11,963 nucleotides of DNA from Aliarcobacter sp. (GTDB lineage Bacteria; Campylobacterota; Campylobacteria; Campylobacterales; Arcobacteraceae). A program made the translations under genes and the position numbers. The stretch spans positions 1 to 11,963 of the forward strand of contig JALRJW010000247.1 in assembly GCA_023268955.1 (NCBI GenBank), read 5' to 3'. This document shows, one piece after another, positions 1 through 6,754 of this stretch; positions within the stretch are counted from its first letter, which is position 1; the number at the start of each line of letters is the position of its first letter. Below the pieces are notes generated by a model. The model made no database searches and was not told the DNA's origin. It saw only the letters and a program-made list of their open reading frames with translations.

Positions 1-342
1 GACCTGACCAGCTGCTAATAAATTGCCTTCTGTCTGCATTTGAACCGCGGATTTCGCTTCTGGATCCATCACAATATGGTGTGATTGAAGTTCCGAGTCG
101 AGCCATTTGGCAAATTGATATGAAGGAACTGCGTTGGCCTCAACCACTGCGTTGGACTTTTCAAGTGTCTGAAGCCAGATGGTTGATGATTCACTCTTTC
201 CAAGCTTGGGACCGCTAATCAAGAGACGTTTATCATCTGGCGGGTTTTGAAGCCATTGATCGAGCGCTTCACGTAATGATTTATCCAATGTGGCCTTGCT
301 GAGACGGAGCTCGACAAGTGTCTGATCGGCAAATAAAGAAAT
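1..342 (-). CDS. holA: DNA polymerase III subunit delta, internal fragment (foreign to the core)
   Basis: HolA is the delta subunit of the clamp loader, which opens the beta sliding clamp during replication. The minus strand is open without a stop from base 351 to base 1. It reads SLFADQTLVELRL near its start, then KRLLISGPKLGKSE, AKWLDSELQ, and finally EAKSAVQMQTEGNLLAAGQ. The order matches the middle of gammaproteobacterial HolA: the SLF..Q strand, the LLI..G.KL.K segment of the AAA+-like domain, the P.W...RL helix, and the EGNLLA motif. The family is about 340 residues long, so both ends are missing: the left end at the window edge, the right end at a junction near 332-345. The ATG at 351-349 is probably accidental, since conserved HolA sequence normally continues upstream. 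The stretch is richer in G+C than everything to its right. HolA identity is fairly secure; the source lineage is inferred. Confidence 0.8.
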   Translation of the reverse strand, partial: MSLFADQTLVELRLSKATLDKSLREALDQWLQNPPDDKRLLISGPKLGKSESSTIWLQTLEKSNAVVEANAVPSYQFAKWLDSELQSHHIVMDPEAKSAVQMQTEGNLLAAGQV

Positions 343-345
343 TTT
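330..345. other. Chimeric junction holA / cobA
   Basis: Minus-strand HolA coding sequence and plus-strand CobA coding sequence both read plausibly through about 332-342 (aataaagaaat) and neither continues beyond. Each gene loses its remaining part here, and base composition changes at the same place. The shared bases look like microhomology. No repeat, integrase, tRNA or IS end is visible, so an assembly or amplification join is the likeliest cause. Confidence 0.75.
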
Positions 346-952
346 AGACATGGCAAAAAAAGGATGTGAATTTATTTATGTTGGAAAAGCTGACAGAAAA
401 CACACCTTGCCACAAGATGAAATAAATGAATTAATTTATCAATCTTCACTTAAATTTGAAAATGTTGTAAGACTTAAAGGAGGAGACCCTTTTGTTTTTG
501 GTAGAGGTGGAGAAGAGGCTTTATATTTAAAAGAAAGAAATATACCTTTTGAAATAATTCCAGGAATTACTTCAGCTATTGCTGTTCCAGCGTATGCAGG
601 AATTCCTGTAACTCAAAGGGGAGTTACAACTTCATTTAGAGTTGTTACAGGACATGAAGCACCATCAAAAAAAATCTCTCAAATAGAGTGGGAAACGTTT
701 TTAAATGATGAAACAATTGTATTTTTAATGGGACTTCATAATATTGAACTTATCACTTCAAAACTAATAGGTTTAGGAAAAAGAAAAGATTATCCATGTG
801 CAGTAATCTCAAAAGGTACTACACCTGAACAACAAACAGTAGTTGGAACTTTAGAGAATATTGTAGAAAAATCAAAAGATTTACCAAGTCCTGCTATTAT
901 AGTTGTAGGAGAAGTTGTAAATCTTAGAAGTGAAATTTCTTGGTTTAAATAA
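332..952 (+). CDS. cobA: Uroporphyrinogen-III C-methyltransferase (SUMT), 5'-truncated
   Basis: SUMT adds two methyl groups from S-adenosylmethionine to uroporphyrinogen III, giving precorrin-2 for siroheme and cobalamin synthesis in the cytoplasm. Family signatures are intact: RLKGGDPFVFGRGGEE at residues 41-56 counted from the ATG at 350, and PGITSAIAVPAYAGIPVTQR at 71-90, which holds the SAM-site and substrate-loop residues. SUMT proteins run about 240-260 residues. This reading frame lacks the N-terminal glycine-rich strand (the VGAGPGDP type motif) and about 35-40 residues in all. The frame is open upstream of ATG 350 as NKEILD (332-349), which fits the family, then meets TGA at 323-325 in unrelated DNA. 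The ATG at 350 is therefore an internal Met, not the real start. The stop at 950-952 is followed by a hairpin shared with serS. Identity is secure; the missing start is due to the junction. Confidence 0.9.
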   Translation, partial: NKEILDMAKKGCEFIYVGKADRKHTLPQDEINELIYQSSLKFENVVRLKGGDPFVFGRGGEEALYLKERNIPFEIIPGITSAIAVPAYAGIPVTQRGVTTSFRVVTGHEAPSKKISQIEWETFLNDETIVFLMGLHNIELITSKLIGLGKRKDYPCAVISKGTTPEQQTVVGTLENIVEKSKDLPSPAIIVVGEVVNLRSEISWFK

Positions 953-958
953 AAAATT

Positions 959-986
959 TAGAAGTGAAAGTATAAATTCACTTCTA
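959..986. terminator. Bidirectional terminator between cobA and serS
   Basis: Bases 959-968 (tagaagtgaa) are a perfect inverted copy of 977-986 (ttcacttcta), giving a 10-bp stem with an 8-base loop. An A-rich run lies on the left and T-rich sequence on the right, so the hairpin can end transcription from both converging genes. Confidence 0.75.
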
Positions 987-996
987 TATTTTCTAC

Positions 997-2235
997 TTAC
1001 ATATATTTTTTAAGAACCTCAGGAATTTTAACACTTCCGTCAGCTTGTTGATAATTTTCCATAATAGCTAAAAGAGTTCTTCCCACAGCTAAAGATGAAC
1101 CATTTAAAGTATGAGCTAAGATATTTTTCTTACCATCTTTATATCTAATTTTTGCCCTTCTTGCTTGAAAATCTCTAGTATTAGAAATAGAAGAAATCTC
1201 TCTATATTTTCCTTGACCAGGTAACCATACTTCAAGGTCAATAGTAGTTGCTGCACTAAACCCAAGGTCACCAGTACAAAGTTGAACTTTTTGATGAGCT
1301 AAACCTAATGAAGTTAATAAATCACTTGCGCAAGCTACCATTTTTTCAAATACTTCTTCTGATTGCTCTTGTGTAGTAATAGCAACCATTTCAACTTTAT
1401 CAAATTGATGTTGTCTTATTAAACCTCTTGTATCTCTACCTGCACTTCCTGCTTCTTTTCTAAAACAAGGAGTATATGAAGTTAATAATAATGGTAACTC
1501 TTCACTAGCAATAATTTCATCATTGTAAAGATTAGTTAAACTTACTTCAGCAGTTGGAATTAAGTATAAATCTTCACCTTCAATTTTAAATAAATCATCA
1601 CCAAATTTTGGTAGTTGTCCTGTTCCTTCAAGGGTGTTTGTATTTGCCATAAAAGGTACATACCACTCTTCGAAACCTCTTTGTGCATTAAAATCAAGCA
1701 TATAATTAATCAATGCTCTCTCTAATTTTGCACCTTGACCTCTAATTGCAGAAAATCTAGATTTTGCTAACTTTACACCTCTTTCAAAGTCAAGCCAACC
1801 ATTAGGTAAATCCCAATGCTCTTTTGGTTCAAAATCAAAAGTTGGTTTTTGTCCAACTACTTCTAAAACAATATTTTCATTTTCATCAGCTCCAACAGGT
1901 ACTGAATCATCTGGCATATTAGGAACTGCCATAGCAATTGATGAAAGTTCTTCTTCTAAATTTCTAACTTCATCTTCTAGTTCTTGTTTTTTTGATTTTA
2001 GCTCATTGATTTCATTTTGAAGTGAAGCAATATCAAGTCCCTCTTTTTTGTATCTACCAAACTCTTTTGATAATAAGTTTTGCTTAGCAGTTACATCTTC
2101 CATCTCTTGTCTTTTAGTTTTACCAACCGAAGATAATTCAAAAAGTTTATCAAGAGTTCCTTGGTCTACACCTTTTTTCTTTAAAGAGTTTGCAACTGTT
2201 TCAAAATCTCTTTGAAGTAATTTAATATCAATCAT
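997..2235 (-). CDS. serS: Seryl-tRNA synthetase
   Basis: This cytoplasmic class II synthetase charges tRNA-Ser (and tRNA-Sec where present) with serine. At 412 residues it has the family's normal length. Residues about 28-100 are rich in charged heptads and form the long antiparallel coiled-coil arm that grips the tRNA variable arm. The catalytic core shows TGQLPKF (205-211), motif 2 around YTPCFRKEAGSAGRDTRG (254-271) followed by QHQFDKVE, and motif 3 NGSSLAVGRTLLA (378-390). The ATG start at 2235 lies 2 bases after the stop of the small upstream gene, with only weak Shine-Dalgarno sequence, so translation is probably coupled to that gene. The stop at 997-999 abuts the terminator shared with cobA. 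Identity is essentially certain. Confidence 0.98.
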   Translation of the reverse strand: MIDIKLLQRDFETVANSLKKKGVDQGTLDKLFELSSVGKTKRQEMEDVTAKQNLLSKEFGRYKKEGLDIASLQNEINELKSKKQELEDEVRNLEEELSSIAMAVPNMPDDSVPVGADENENIVLEVVGQKPTFDFEPKEHWDLPNGWLDFERGVKLAKSRFSAIRGQGAKLERALINYMLDFNAQRGFEEWYVPFMANTNTLEGTGQLPKFGDDLFKIEGEDLYLIPTAEVSLTNLYNDEIIASEELPLLLTSYTPCFRKEAGSAGRDTRGLIRQHQFDKVEMVAITTQEQSEEVFEKMVACASDLLTSLGLAHQKVQLCTGDLGFSAATTIDLEVWLPGQGKYREISSISNTRDFQARRAKIRYKDGKKNILAHTLNGSSLAVGRTLLAIMENYQQADGSVKIPEVLKKYM

Positions 2236-2237
2236 AA

Positions 2238-2444
2238 TTAACCGTTCATTTCCATTTTAATAATAACTTCACCATCTACATATTCAGCTCTAAATCTATG
2301 TTTGTGACAAAAATCTTCATTCATTGCAATGCACATTTCATTTGCTTTATCTAAAGCCTCTTCAACTGTATCAAATGTATATTCCATCTCATAGTTAGAG
2401 TATTTGAAACATCCACATGCTCTTTCCATTTTTACAACTGCCAT
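2238..2444 (-). CDS. Small conserved-looking Cys-rich protein upstream of serS
   Basis: I do not recognise this 68-residue protein as a named family. It has four cysteines and a C-terminal His pair: C10-x-C12, C38, and C46-H47-K-H49, a pattern that could bind a metal ion, though this is inference. There is no signal peptide or membrane segment. The middle (about 24-44) looks like an amphipathic helix and the C-terminus like a beta hairpin (EYVDGEVIIKME). It is probably real: it has a good ribosome-binding site (tAGGAGa at about 2451-2456), an ATG start, and only 2 bases separate its stop from serS, so the two very likely form an operon. Function is unknown. Confidence 0.8.
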   Translation of the reverse strand: MAVVKMERACGCFKYSNYEMEYTFDTVEEALDKANEMCIAMNEDFCHKHRFRAEYVDGEVIIKMEMNG

Positions 2445-2489
2445 ATTATTCTCCTAAATATTTTTTCGCGCATTTTATCATAATCATAA

Positions 2490-2495
2490 TATAAT
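2490..2495 (+). promoter_or_regulatory. Candidate -10 box for the TAXI protein gene
   Basis: A perfect TATAAT lies 39 bases before the ATG at 2535, in the divergent intergenic region. It has the same arrangement as the boxes before trpS and the ThrE-like genes. No clear -35 box is visible, which is usual in Campylobacterota. Confidence 0.5.
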
Positions 2496-2534
2496 TAAGT
2501 TTTAACAATAAATCTCATACTCAAAAGACTCAAA

Positions 2535-3812
2535 ATGAAAAACAATATTTATCTAGTTTCTTTACTATTTCTCGCTATTTTTTGTGCTGTTTTATACACG
2601 ACTATTCAGTTTATTCAACCAAGTCCAAAAAAAGAAATTACAATTGCAACTGGAGCAAAATCTGGTAATTATTACCAAACAGCTTTATTATACAAAGAGC
2701 TTTTAAAAGAGGATAAAGTTGAAGTTAATATTTTAGAAACTGCTGGTTCTGTTGAAAACCTTGAGCTTGTAAAACAAGGAAAAACTGATATTGCTTTTAT
2801 GCAAAATGGAATAATTGAAAACAATACTTATGAACATATTCAATCTTTAGCTAGTGTATATTATGAGCCTTTGTGGGTTTTTTACAAAAATGAAAGTTAT
2901 TCAATTGATTATGTAATTGAATTAATTTCTAAAAAAATCTCTATAGGTCCCGAAGGAAGTGGAACAAAAGATTTAGCATCAAAGATTCTTGAAGTAAATG
3001 GAATAAATTCTGAAAATTCAACTATATACAACTACTCTTCAAGTAAAGCAAAAGAAGAGCTTGAAAATGGAAATATTGATGCTTTGTTTGTTGTTAGTTC
3101 TCATAATTCAACAATTGTAAAAGAGTTGCTTGAAAACCCAAAAATCAATGTTTTAAGTTTCAAGAGAGCTAAAGCTTACAGTAGAAAATACTCTTTTTTG
3201 GAAGCATTGACTTTATACGAAGGAACTTTGGATTTATATAAAAATCTTCCCGACCAAAACATAAATTTACTTTCAACAACAGCTACTTTAATAGCAAATC
3301 AAAATCTAAATGAAGAGTTAATTAGACTATTTTTAAAAAAAGTAAAAGAAGTTCACAGCAAAAAAGATTTATTTGCAAAACCTAATCAATTTCCAAATAC
3401 AAATAATATGATGTTAGAGCTAAACGAAGAAGCTAGTAGATACTTTACTTATGGAGATACTTGGCTTGAAAAGATTTTCCCATTTTGGATTGCTTCAAAT
3501 ATTGATAGACTAAAAATTTTAATCATTCCTTTATTAACACTTCTTATTCCTTTATCAAAGGGTATTTTTCCACTTTACAGATGGAGTATAAGATCAAAAA
3601 TTTATAAATGGTATAAACAAATACAACTTTATGATTTAAAACTAGAAAATGTAAAATCTGAAGAATTAGAGAGTTTCATAAAAGAATTAGAAGAGTTAAG
3701 ACAAGAAATTAAATTTGAAACTAAAGTGCCTTTAGCTTTTATGAGTGAGTACTATGATTTGATTATGCACTTGGAATTAATTATAAACAAAGCTAATCAA
3801 AAAAGAATTTAA
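2535..3812 (+). CDS. TAXI-family TRAP-type solute-binding protein, membrane anchored at both ends
   Basis: The N-terminus has a membrane segment (about 5-27) followed by a TAXI-type periplasmic binding domain: KEITIATGAKSGNYYQTA (33-50), the QGKTDIAFMQNG segment (81-92), ISIGPEGSGTKDLA (135-148) and IDALFVV (181-187). Unlike simple periplasmic receptors, it has a second hydrophobic segment (about 326-346), introduced by IFPFWIASNIDRL. After it comes a basic, charged cytoplasmic tail (350-425) with a likely coiled-coil or helical hairpin. This extended architecture is known among TAXI proteins. No DctM/DctQ-type transporter subunits lie beside it: its neighbours are serS and trpS. The ligand and transport role are therefore open, and sensing or docking to a distant transporter are both possible. 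The Shine-Dalgarno is weak. Family assignment is good; function is uncertain. Confidence 0.85.
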   Translation: MKNNIYLVSLLFLAIFCAVLYTTIQFIQPSPKKEITIATGAKSGNYYQTALLYKELLKEDKVEVNILETAGSVENLELVKQGKTDIAFMQNGIIENNTYEHIQSLASVYYEPLWVFYKNESYSIDYVIELISKKISIGPEGSGTKDLASKILEVNGINSENSTIYNYSSSKAKEELENGNIDALFVVSSHNSTIVKELLENPKINVLSFKRAKAYSRKYSFLEALTLYEGTLDLYKNLPDQNINLLSTTATLIANQNLNEELIRLFLKKVKEVHSKKDLFAKPNQFPNTNNMMLELNEEASRYFTYGDTWLEKIFPFWIASNIDRLKILIIPLLTLLIPLSKGIFPLYRWSIRSKIYKWYKQIQLYDLKLENVKSEELESFIKELEELRQEIKFETKVPLAFMSEYYDLIMHLELIINKANQKRI

Positions 3813-3823
3813 AACTCTTTAGC

Positions 3824-3829
3824 TATAAT
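3824..3829 (+). promoter_or_regulatory. Candidate -10 box for trpS
   Basis: A perfect TATAAT (context agctataatac) sits just after the TAXI gene stop and 28 bases before the trpS TTG start. It would give a short leader of about 20 bases and suggests trpS is transcribed on its own. Confidence 0.6.
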
Positions 3830-3842
3830 ACAAAAAAATTTT

Positions 3843-3849
3843 AAAAGGA
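3843..3849 (+). promoter_or_regulatory. Ribosome-binding site that sets the TTG start of trpS
   Basis: AAAAGGA at 3843-3849 lies 8 bases before TTG at 3858-3860. No ATG or GTG in frame is near, and the product then begins MRILSGIQPSG as TrpRS proteins do. A TTG start is therefore well supported. Confidence 0.8.
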
Positions 3850-3857
3850 CAATTATT

Positions 3858-4823
3858 TTGAGAATTTTATCAGGTATTCAACCATCAGGAACAATTCATA
3901 TAGGAAACTATTTTGGAATGATTAAAAAGATGCTTGAATCACAAAATGATGGTGAACTTTTTGCCTTTATTGCTTCATATCACGCTCTAACTTCTGTAAA
4001 AGATAAAGAGTTCTTAGAGCAAAATACTTTTGAAGCTGCTGTAAACTTTTTAGCTTTAGGGATGGACCCTGAGAAATCAACTTTTTGGGTTCAACATCAT
4101 GTTAAAGAGGTTTTAGAGTTATATTGGATTTTATCAAATCACACATCTATGGGTTTACTTGAAAGAGCGCATTCATATAAAGATAAAACAGCTAGAGGAA
4201 TTCAAGCGAATCATGGACTATTTTCATATCCTGTTTTAATGGCTGCAGATATTTTATTATTTGATTCAAATATTGTTCCTGTTGGAAAAGATCAAATTCA
4301 ACACGTTGAAATGACAAGAGATATTGCAACTTCATTTAATCATGCATATAAAAAAGAGGTTTTTGTAATTCCTGAATCAAAAGTTGATAATGATGTTGCG
4401 ACAGTACCTGGAACAGATGGTGCTAAAATGTCAAAATCATACAACAACACTATTGATATGTTTAACTCACCTAAAAAAATCAAAAAACAAGTTATGGGTA
4501 TCGTAACTGATTCAAAAGAACTTGATGAACCTAAAGAGTGGGAAAACTGTAATATTTACTCATTATGTAAATTATTTATGAATGAAGATGAATTAAAAAC
4601 ACTTCAACAAAGATATGCAACTCCTGGTGAAGGATATGGTCACTTTAAATTAACTCTTTTAGAAAAAATCAACGAGCATTTTGAACCTTATGCTCAAAAA
4701 AGAGAAGAACTTTTAAACAATCCTAAAAAAGTACATGAAATTTTAGAGTATGGCGCTAGTAAAGCTAGAAAAATAGCAGCTGCTAAAATGGAAATTATTA
4801 GAGATACAGTTGGACTAATTTAG
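3858..4823 (+). CDS. trpS: Tryptophanyl-tRNA synthetase
   Basis: This class I synthetase joins tryptophan to tRNA-Trp in the cytoplasm. Its 321 residues match the bacterial family's length. The N-terminus carries SGIQPSGTIHIGNYFG with the HIGH-type site as HIGN (14-17). VPVGKDQIQHVEMTRDIA (140-157) forms the GxDQxxH substrate-site region, and GAKMSKSYNN (188-197) holds the KMSKS loop that binds ATP. The start is TTG at 3858, supported by a well-spaced Shine-Dalgarno and by the conserved N-terminus. It has its own promoter candidate, and its stop lies inside a long hairpin that ends the transcript. Nothing in the neighbourhood suggests Trp-dependent attenuation: the leader is too short for a leader peptide. 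Identity is essentially certain. Confidence 0.98.
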   Translation: MRILSGIQPSGTIHIGNYFGMIKKMLESQNDGELFAFIASYHALTSVKDKEFLEQNTFEAAVNFLALGMDPEKSTFWVQHHVKEVLELYWILSNHTSMGLLERAHSYKDKTARGIQANHGLFSYPVLMAADILLFDSNIVPVGKDQIQHVEMTRDIATSFNHAYKKEVFVIPESKVDNDVATVPGTDGAKMSKSYNNTIDMFNSPKKIKKQVMGIVTDSKELDEPKEWENCNIYSLCKLFMNEDELKTLQQRYATPGEGYGHFKLTLLEKINEHFEPYAQKREELLNNPKKVHEILEYGASKARKIAAAKMEIIRDTVGLI

Positions 4824-4847
4824 TCTAACTGTAAACTACTGTTTTTT
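4806..4847. terminator. Terminator hairpin overlapping the trpS stop codon
   Basis: Bases 4806-4817 pair with 4821-4832 over 12 bp, with one G-T pair and a 3-base loop (att). The TAG stop of trpS is inside the right arm. A run of six T follows at 4842-4847 after a short spacer. The converging methyltransferase gene ends only a few bases away, so the stem may serve both strands. Confidence 0.65.
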
Positions 4848-5531
4848 ACAAAGATAAATAAATTTATCAGACTCATCAAAACTATGTAAATTAAATCCTA
4901 CTTTTTCAACAATTTCAAAACCAGTTTTAGATAATAATTTATTTAATATTTTTTGAGCGTGGAAGTATTGAGTGATACTATCTTGTTCTTTTTCAAAGTA
5001 ACCACTTTCATTTTTACTAAATAGTGTAATATCTGTTTTAAGTTCTCTATCTTCAAAGTTTGCATCAATACTTATAAACATCTCATCAAGGTCAATACTA
5101 AGTGTTCCTTGAGCAATTTCTTCAAATCCAAAAAGTGAATTTACATCAAAAATAAAGTAACCACCTTTATTTAAAACATTTGCGGTATTTCTCAAAAATT
5201 CTTCTAAATAATCAGCATTAATATAATTTAAAACATCAAATACAGCTGTTGCGCAATCAAATTTTTCTTCTACAAATTTTAAATCAAGAGCTTTAGCATT
5301 TAAACCTTTTTCTTGACAAACTTTTATTTGAGAAGCACTTAAATCTATACCAAAAGCTTTTTTATCATTTAATTTAAGATTTTCAAGCAAATATCCTTGT
5401 CCACATCCAATATCAATAATATTGTCTAATTCTAAAGACATAATAAAAGTCATATACTCTTTATGCAGAGTATAAATTTCTTCTTCAAATCCTAAATATG
5501 GTTCAACTTTTGAGTATAAATCTAATCCCAT
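4836..5531 (-). CDS. Class I SAM-dependent methyltransferase, substrate unknown
   Basis: The product (231 residues) has the Rossmann-type fold of class I methyltransferases. Motif I is IIDIGCGQG (38-46), which binds SAM. GIDLS (61-65) has the acidic residue expected to hold the ribose, and FDCATAVFDVLNYI (91-104) and GGYFIFDVN give the later strands. The C-terminal half (about 140-231) is the substrate-recognition part and gives no clear clue. It is the last gene of a four-gene minus-strand operon, starting 10 bases after the hisG stop with AAAGG as ribosome-binding site. Position after hisG and coaX does not define a pathway. Small-molecule or lipid methylation is possible, but I cannot choose a substrate. 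Confidence 0.85.
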   Translation of the reverse strand: MGLDLYSKVEPYLGFEEEIYTLHKEYMTFIMSLELDNIIDIGCGQGYLLENLKLNDKKAFGIDLSASQIKVCQEKGLNAKALDLKFVEEKFDCATAVFDVLNYINADYLEEFLRNTANVLNKGGYFIFDVNSLFGFEEIAQGTLSIDLDEMFISIDANFEDRELKTDITLFSKNESGYFEKEQDSITQYFHAQKILNKLLSKTGFEIVEKVGFNLHSFDESDKFIYLCKKQ

Positions 5532-5541
5532 TTTAAAGCCT

Positions 5542-6150
5542 TTACATTGTTCCTTCGATTTTCTCTTTTAAATCAAAGATTAAATCTTTTTTAGCGTAAA
5601 AAGCATTTTTGTTAGCAATTAAGTGTGCACTACTTTCCATAATTGTAGGTCCTACTTCAAGACCATTTTGCTTCATTGTTTCACCTGTTTCAACAATATC
5701 AACAATACAATCACTTAAACCAACTAAAGGTGCAAGTTCAATTGAACCATAAAGTTTGATTATTTCAACTGCCATTGCTTTTTGTTCAAAATATTTTTTA
5801 GCAATTTTTTCATGTTTTGTTGCAACAGTGATTTTACTTTTTGTGAAATCTAACTGTTCACCTTTTCTAAGACCAAAAGCAACTTTACATTTACCAATAT
5901 TTAAATTTAAAAGCTTAATTAAATCATACTCTTTTTCTTCAAGTACATCTTGACCAACAACTCCTAAATCAGCAGCTCCGTGCATTACATAAGTTGGTAC
6001 ATCTTGATTTCTTACATTTAAAAATCTAAATCCAGCTTTTTCTAATATAAGTTTTCTATTTTCGAAAACAAACTTTTCTCCAAAGGCTTTCTCAAATTTT
6101 TCTAGTGTTTCTTCTGCTATTCTACCCTTTGGCAACGCTATTGTTAGCAT
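5542..6150 (-). CDS. hisG: ATP phosphoribosyltransferase, short form, catalytic subunit
   Basis: HisG condenses ATP with PRPP in the first, feedback-controlled step of histidine synthesis. The product begins MLTIALPKGRI, and TYVMHGAADLGVVGQDVL is the conserved domain I region. SDCIVDIVETGETMKQNGLE near the C-terminal end holds the PRPP-binding loop, shown here as DIVETGET. At about 202 residues it is the short form, lacking the C-terminal regulatory domain. Known short-form enzymes need HisZ, a HisRS-like partner, for activity and feedback inhibition, and hisZ is not in this window. I place the start at ATG 6150 rather than TTG 6153: AAAAGGA at 6163-6157 is 6 bases from the ATG but only 3 from the TTG. 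The gene overlaps the 3' end of coaX, so translation is probably coupled. Confidence 0.95.
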   Translation of the reverse strand: MLTIALPKGRIAEETLEKFEKAFGEKFVFENRKLILEKAGFRFLNVRNQDVPTYVMHGAADLGVVGQDVLEEKEYDLIKLLNLNIGKCKVAFGLRKGEQLDFTKSKITVATKHEKIAKKYFEQKAMAVEIIKLYGSIELAPLVGLSDCIVDIVETGETMKQNGLEVGPTIMESSAHLIANKNAFYAKKDLIFDLKEKIEGTM

Positions 6151-6754
6151 CAATTATCCTTTTCATATTTTCGAATATCAAATCTTTTTTATATGTGCTA
6201 TTTTCAAAAAATTGACTTAAAAACTCACCATCACCACCTGTAAAAATTAAATTTTTGTTTTGGCTTATCTCTTTTATTGGTAAGATTATCGATTTTATCA
6301 TAGCATATTGAATTGCATCTTTTGTTTGAAGGGGTATTTTATCTAAATTAATATTTGTTTCAAATTCAATCTTTAGTTTTTTAGATATTTTTGGATAAGT
6401 TTTTCTAAATGCCCTTATTCCTGCTAGTATAAATCCACCTAAATGTTCATTATTTTCCATAATATCAACTGTTATTGCACTACCTGCATCAACAATAACT
6501 GCATTTTTCATTCCAAAACAAGCAACAGCTCTATCTATTCCTAAACCAACATAATCTGTTTTGAAATTTAAAATTTTCTTAATATTTTTTGCATCTGGAT
6601 TTGTTTTTTTTAATTTTTTTGTTGCTTTTTTATTTACAGATACAAAATAAATTTCATCATCAAATTTTGGAATTTCTTCATCTAAAAGAAATTTATGATG
6701 TTTTCCTTCAACTAAAAAATCATAGGTTGTATTCCCAATATCACATAAAATCAA
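6122..6754 (-). CDS. coaX: Type III pantothenate kinase
   Basis: CoaX phosphorylates pantothenate, the first step of coenzyme A synthesis. The type III enzyme is the kind found in Campylobacter and Helicobacter. The product has the ASKHA-fold motifs: CDIGNT (4-9, phosphate binding), YVGLGIDR (68-75), VDAGSAITVD (88-97, catalytic Asp and phosphate loop), HLGGFI (104-109) and TGGDGEFL near the end. I place the start at TTG 6754, not GTG 6763. GGAG at 6766-6763 (minus strand) is 8 bases from the TTG but overlaps the GTG, and family members begin close to the CDIGN strand. This gives about 210 residues. It overlaps the upstream unknown gene by 14 bases and hisG by about 29 bases, so these genes form a tight operon. 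Confidence 0.93.
   Translation of the reverse strand: MILCDIGNTTYDFLVEGKHHKFLLDEEIPKFDDEIYFVSVNKKATKKLKKTNPDAKNIKKILNFKTDYVGLGIDRAVACFGMKNAVIVDAGSAITVDIMENNEHLGGFILAGIRAFRKTYPKISKKLKIEFETNINLDKIPLQTKDAIQYAMIKSIILPIKEISQNKNLIFTGGDGEFLSQFFENSTYKKDLIFENMKRIIDANNSVAKG

Noticed and set aside
1..342. Horizontal transfer of holA into the core genome
   Set aside because: The fragment is cut inside conserved domains on both sides of the visible region and joins a 5'-truncated cobA with no mobile-element trace. An assembly chimera explains this more simply.
350..952. cobA as a complete 200-residue gene starting at ATG 350
   Set aside because: SUMT needs the N-terminal glycine-rich SAM strand, which is missing, and fitting in-frame sequence (NKEILD) continues upstream of the ATG.
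5756..5953. Plus-strand reading frame opposite hisG
   Set aside because: Low-complexity antisense shadow of a secure gene, with no ribosome-binding site.
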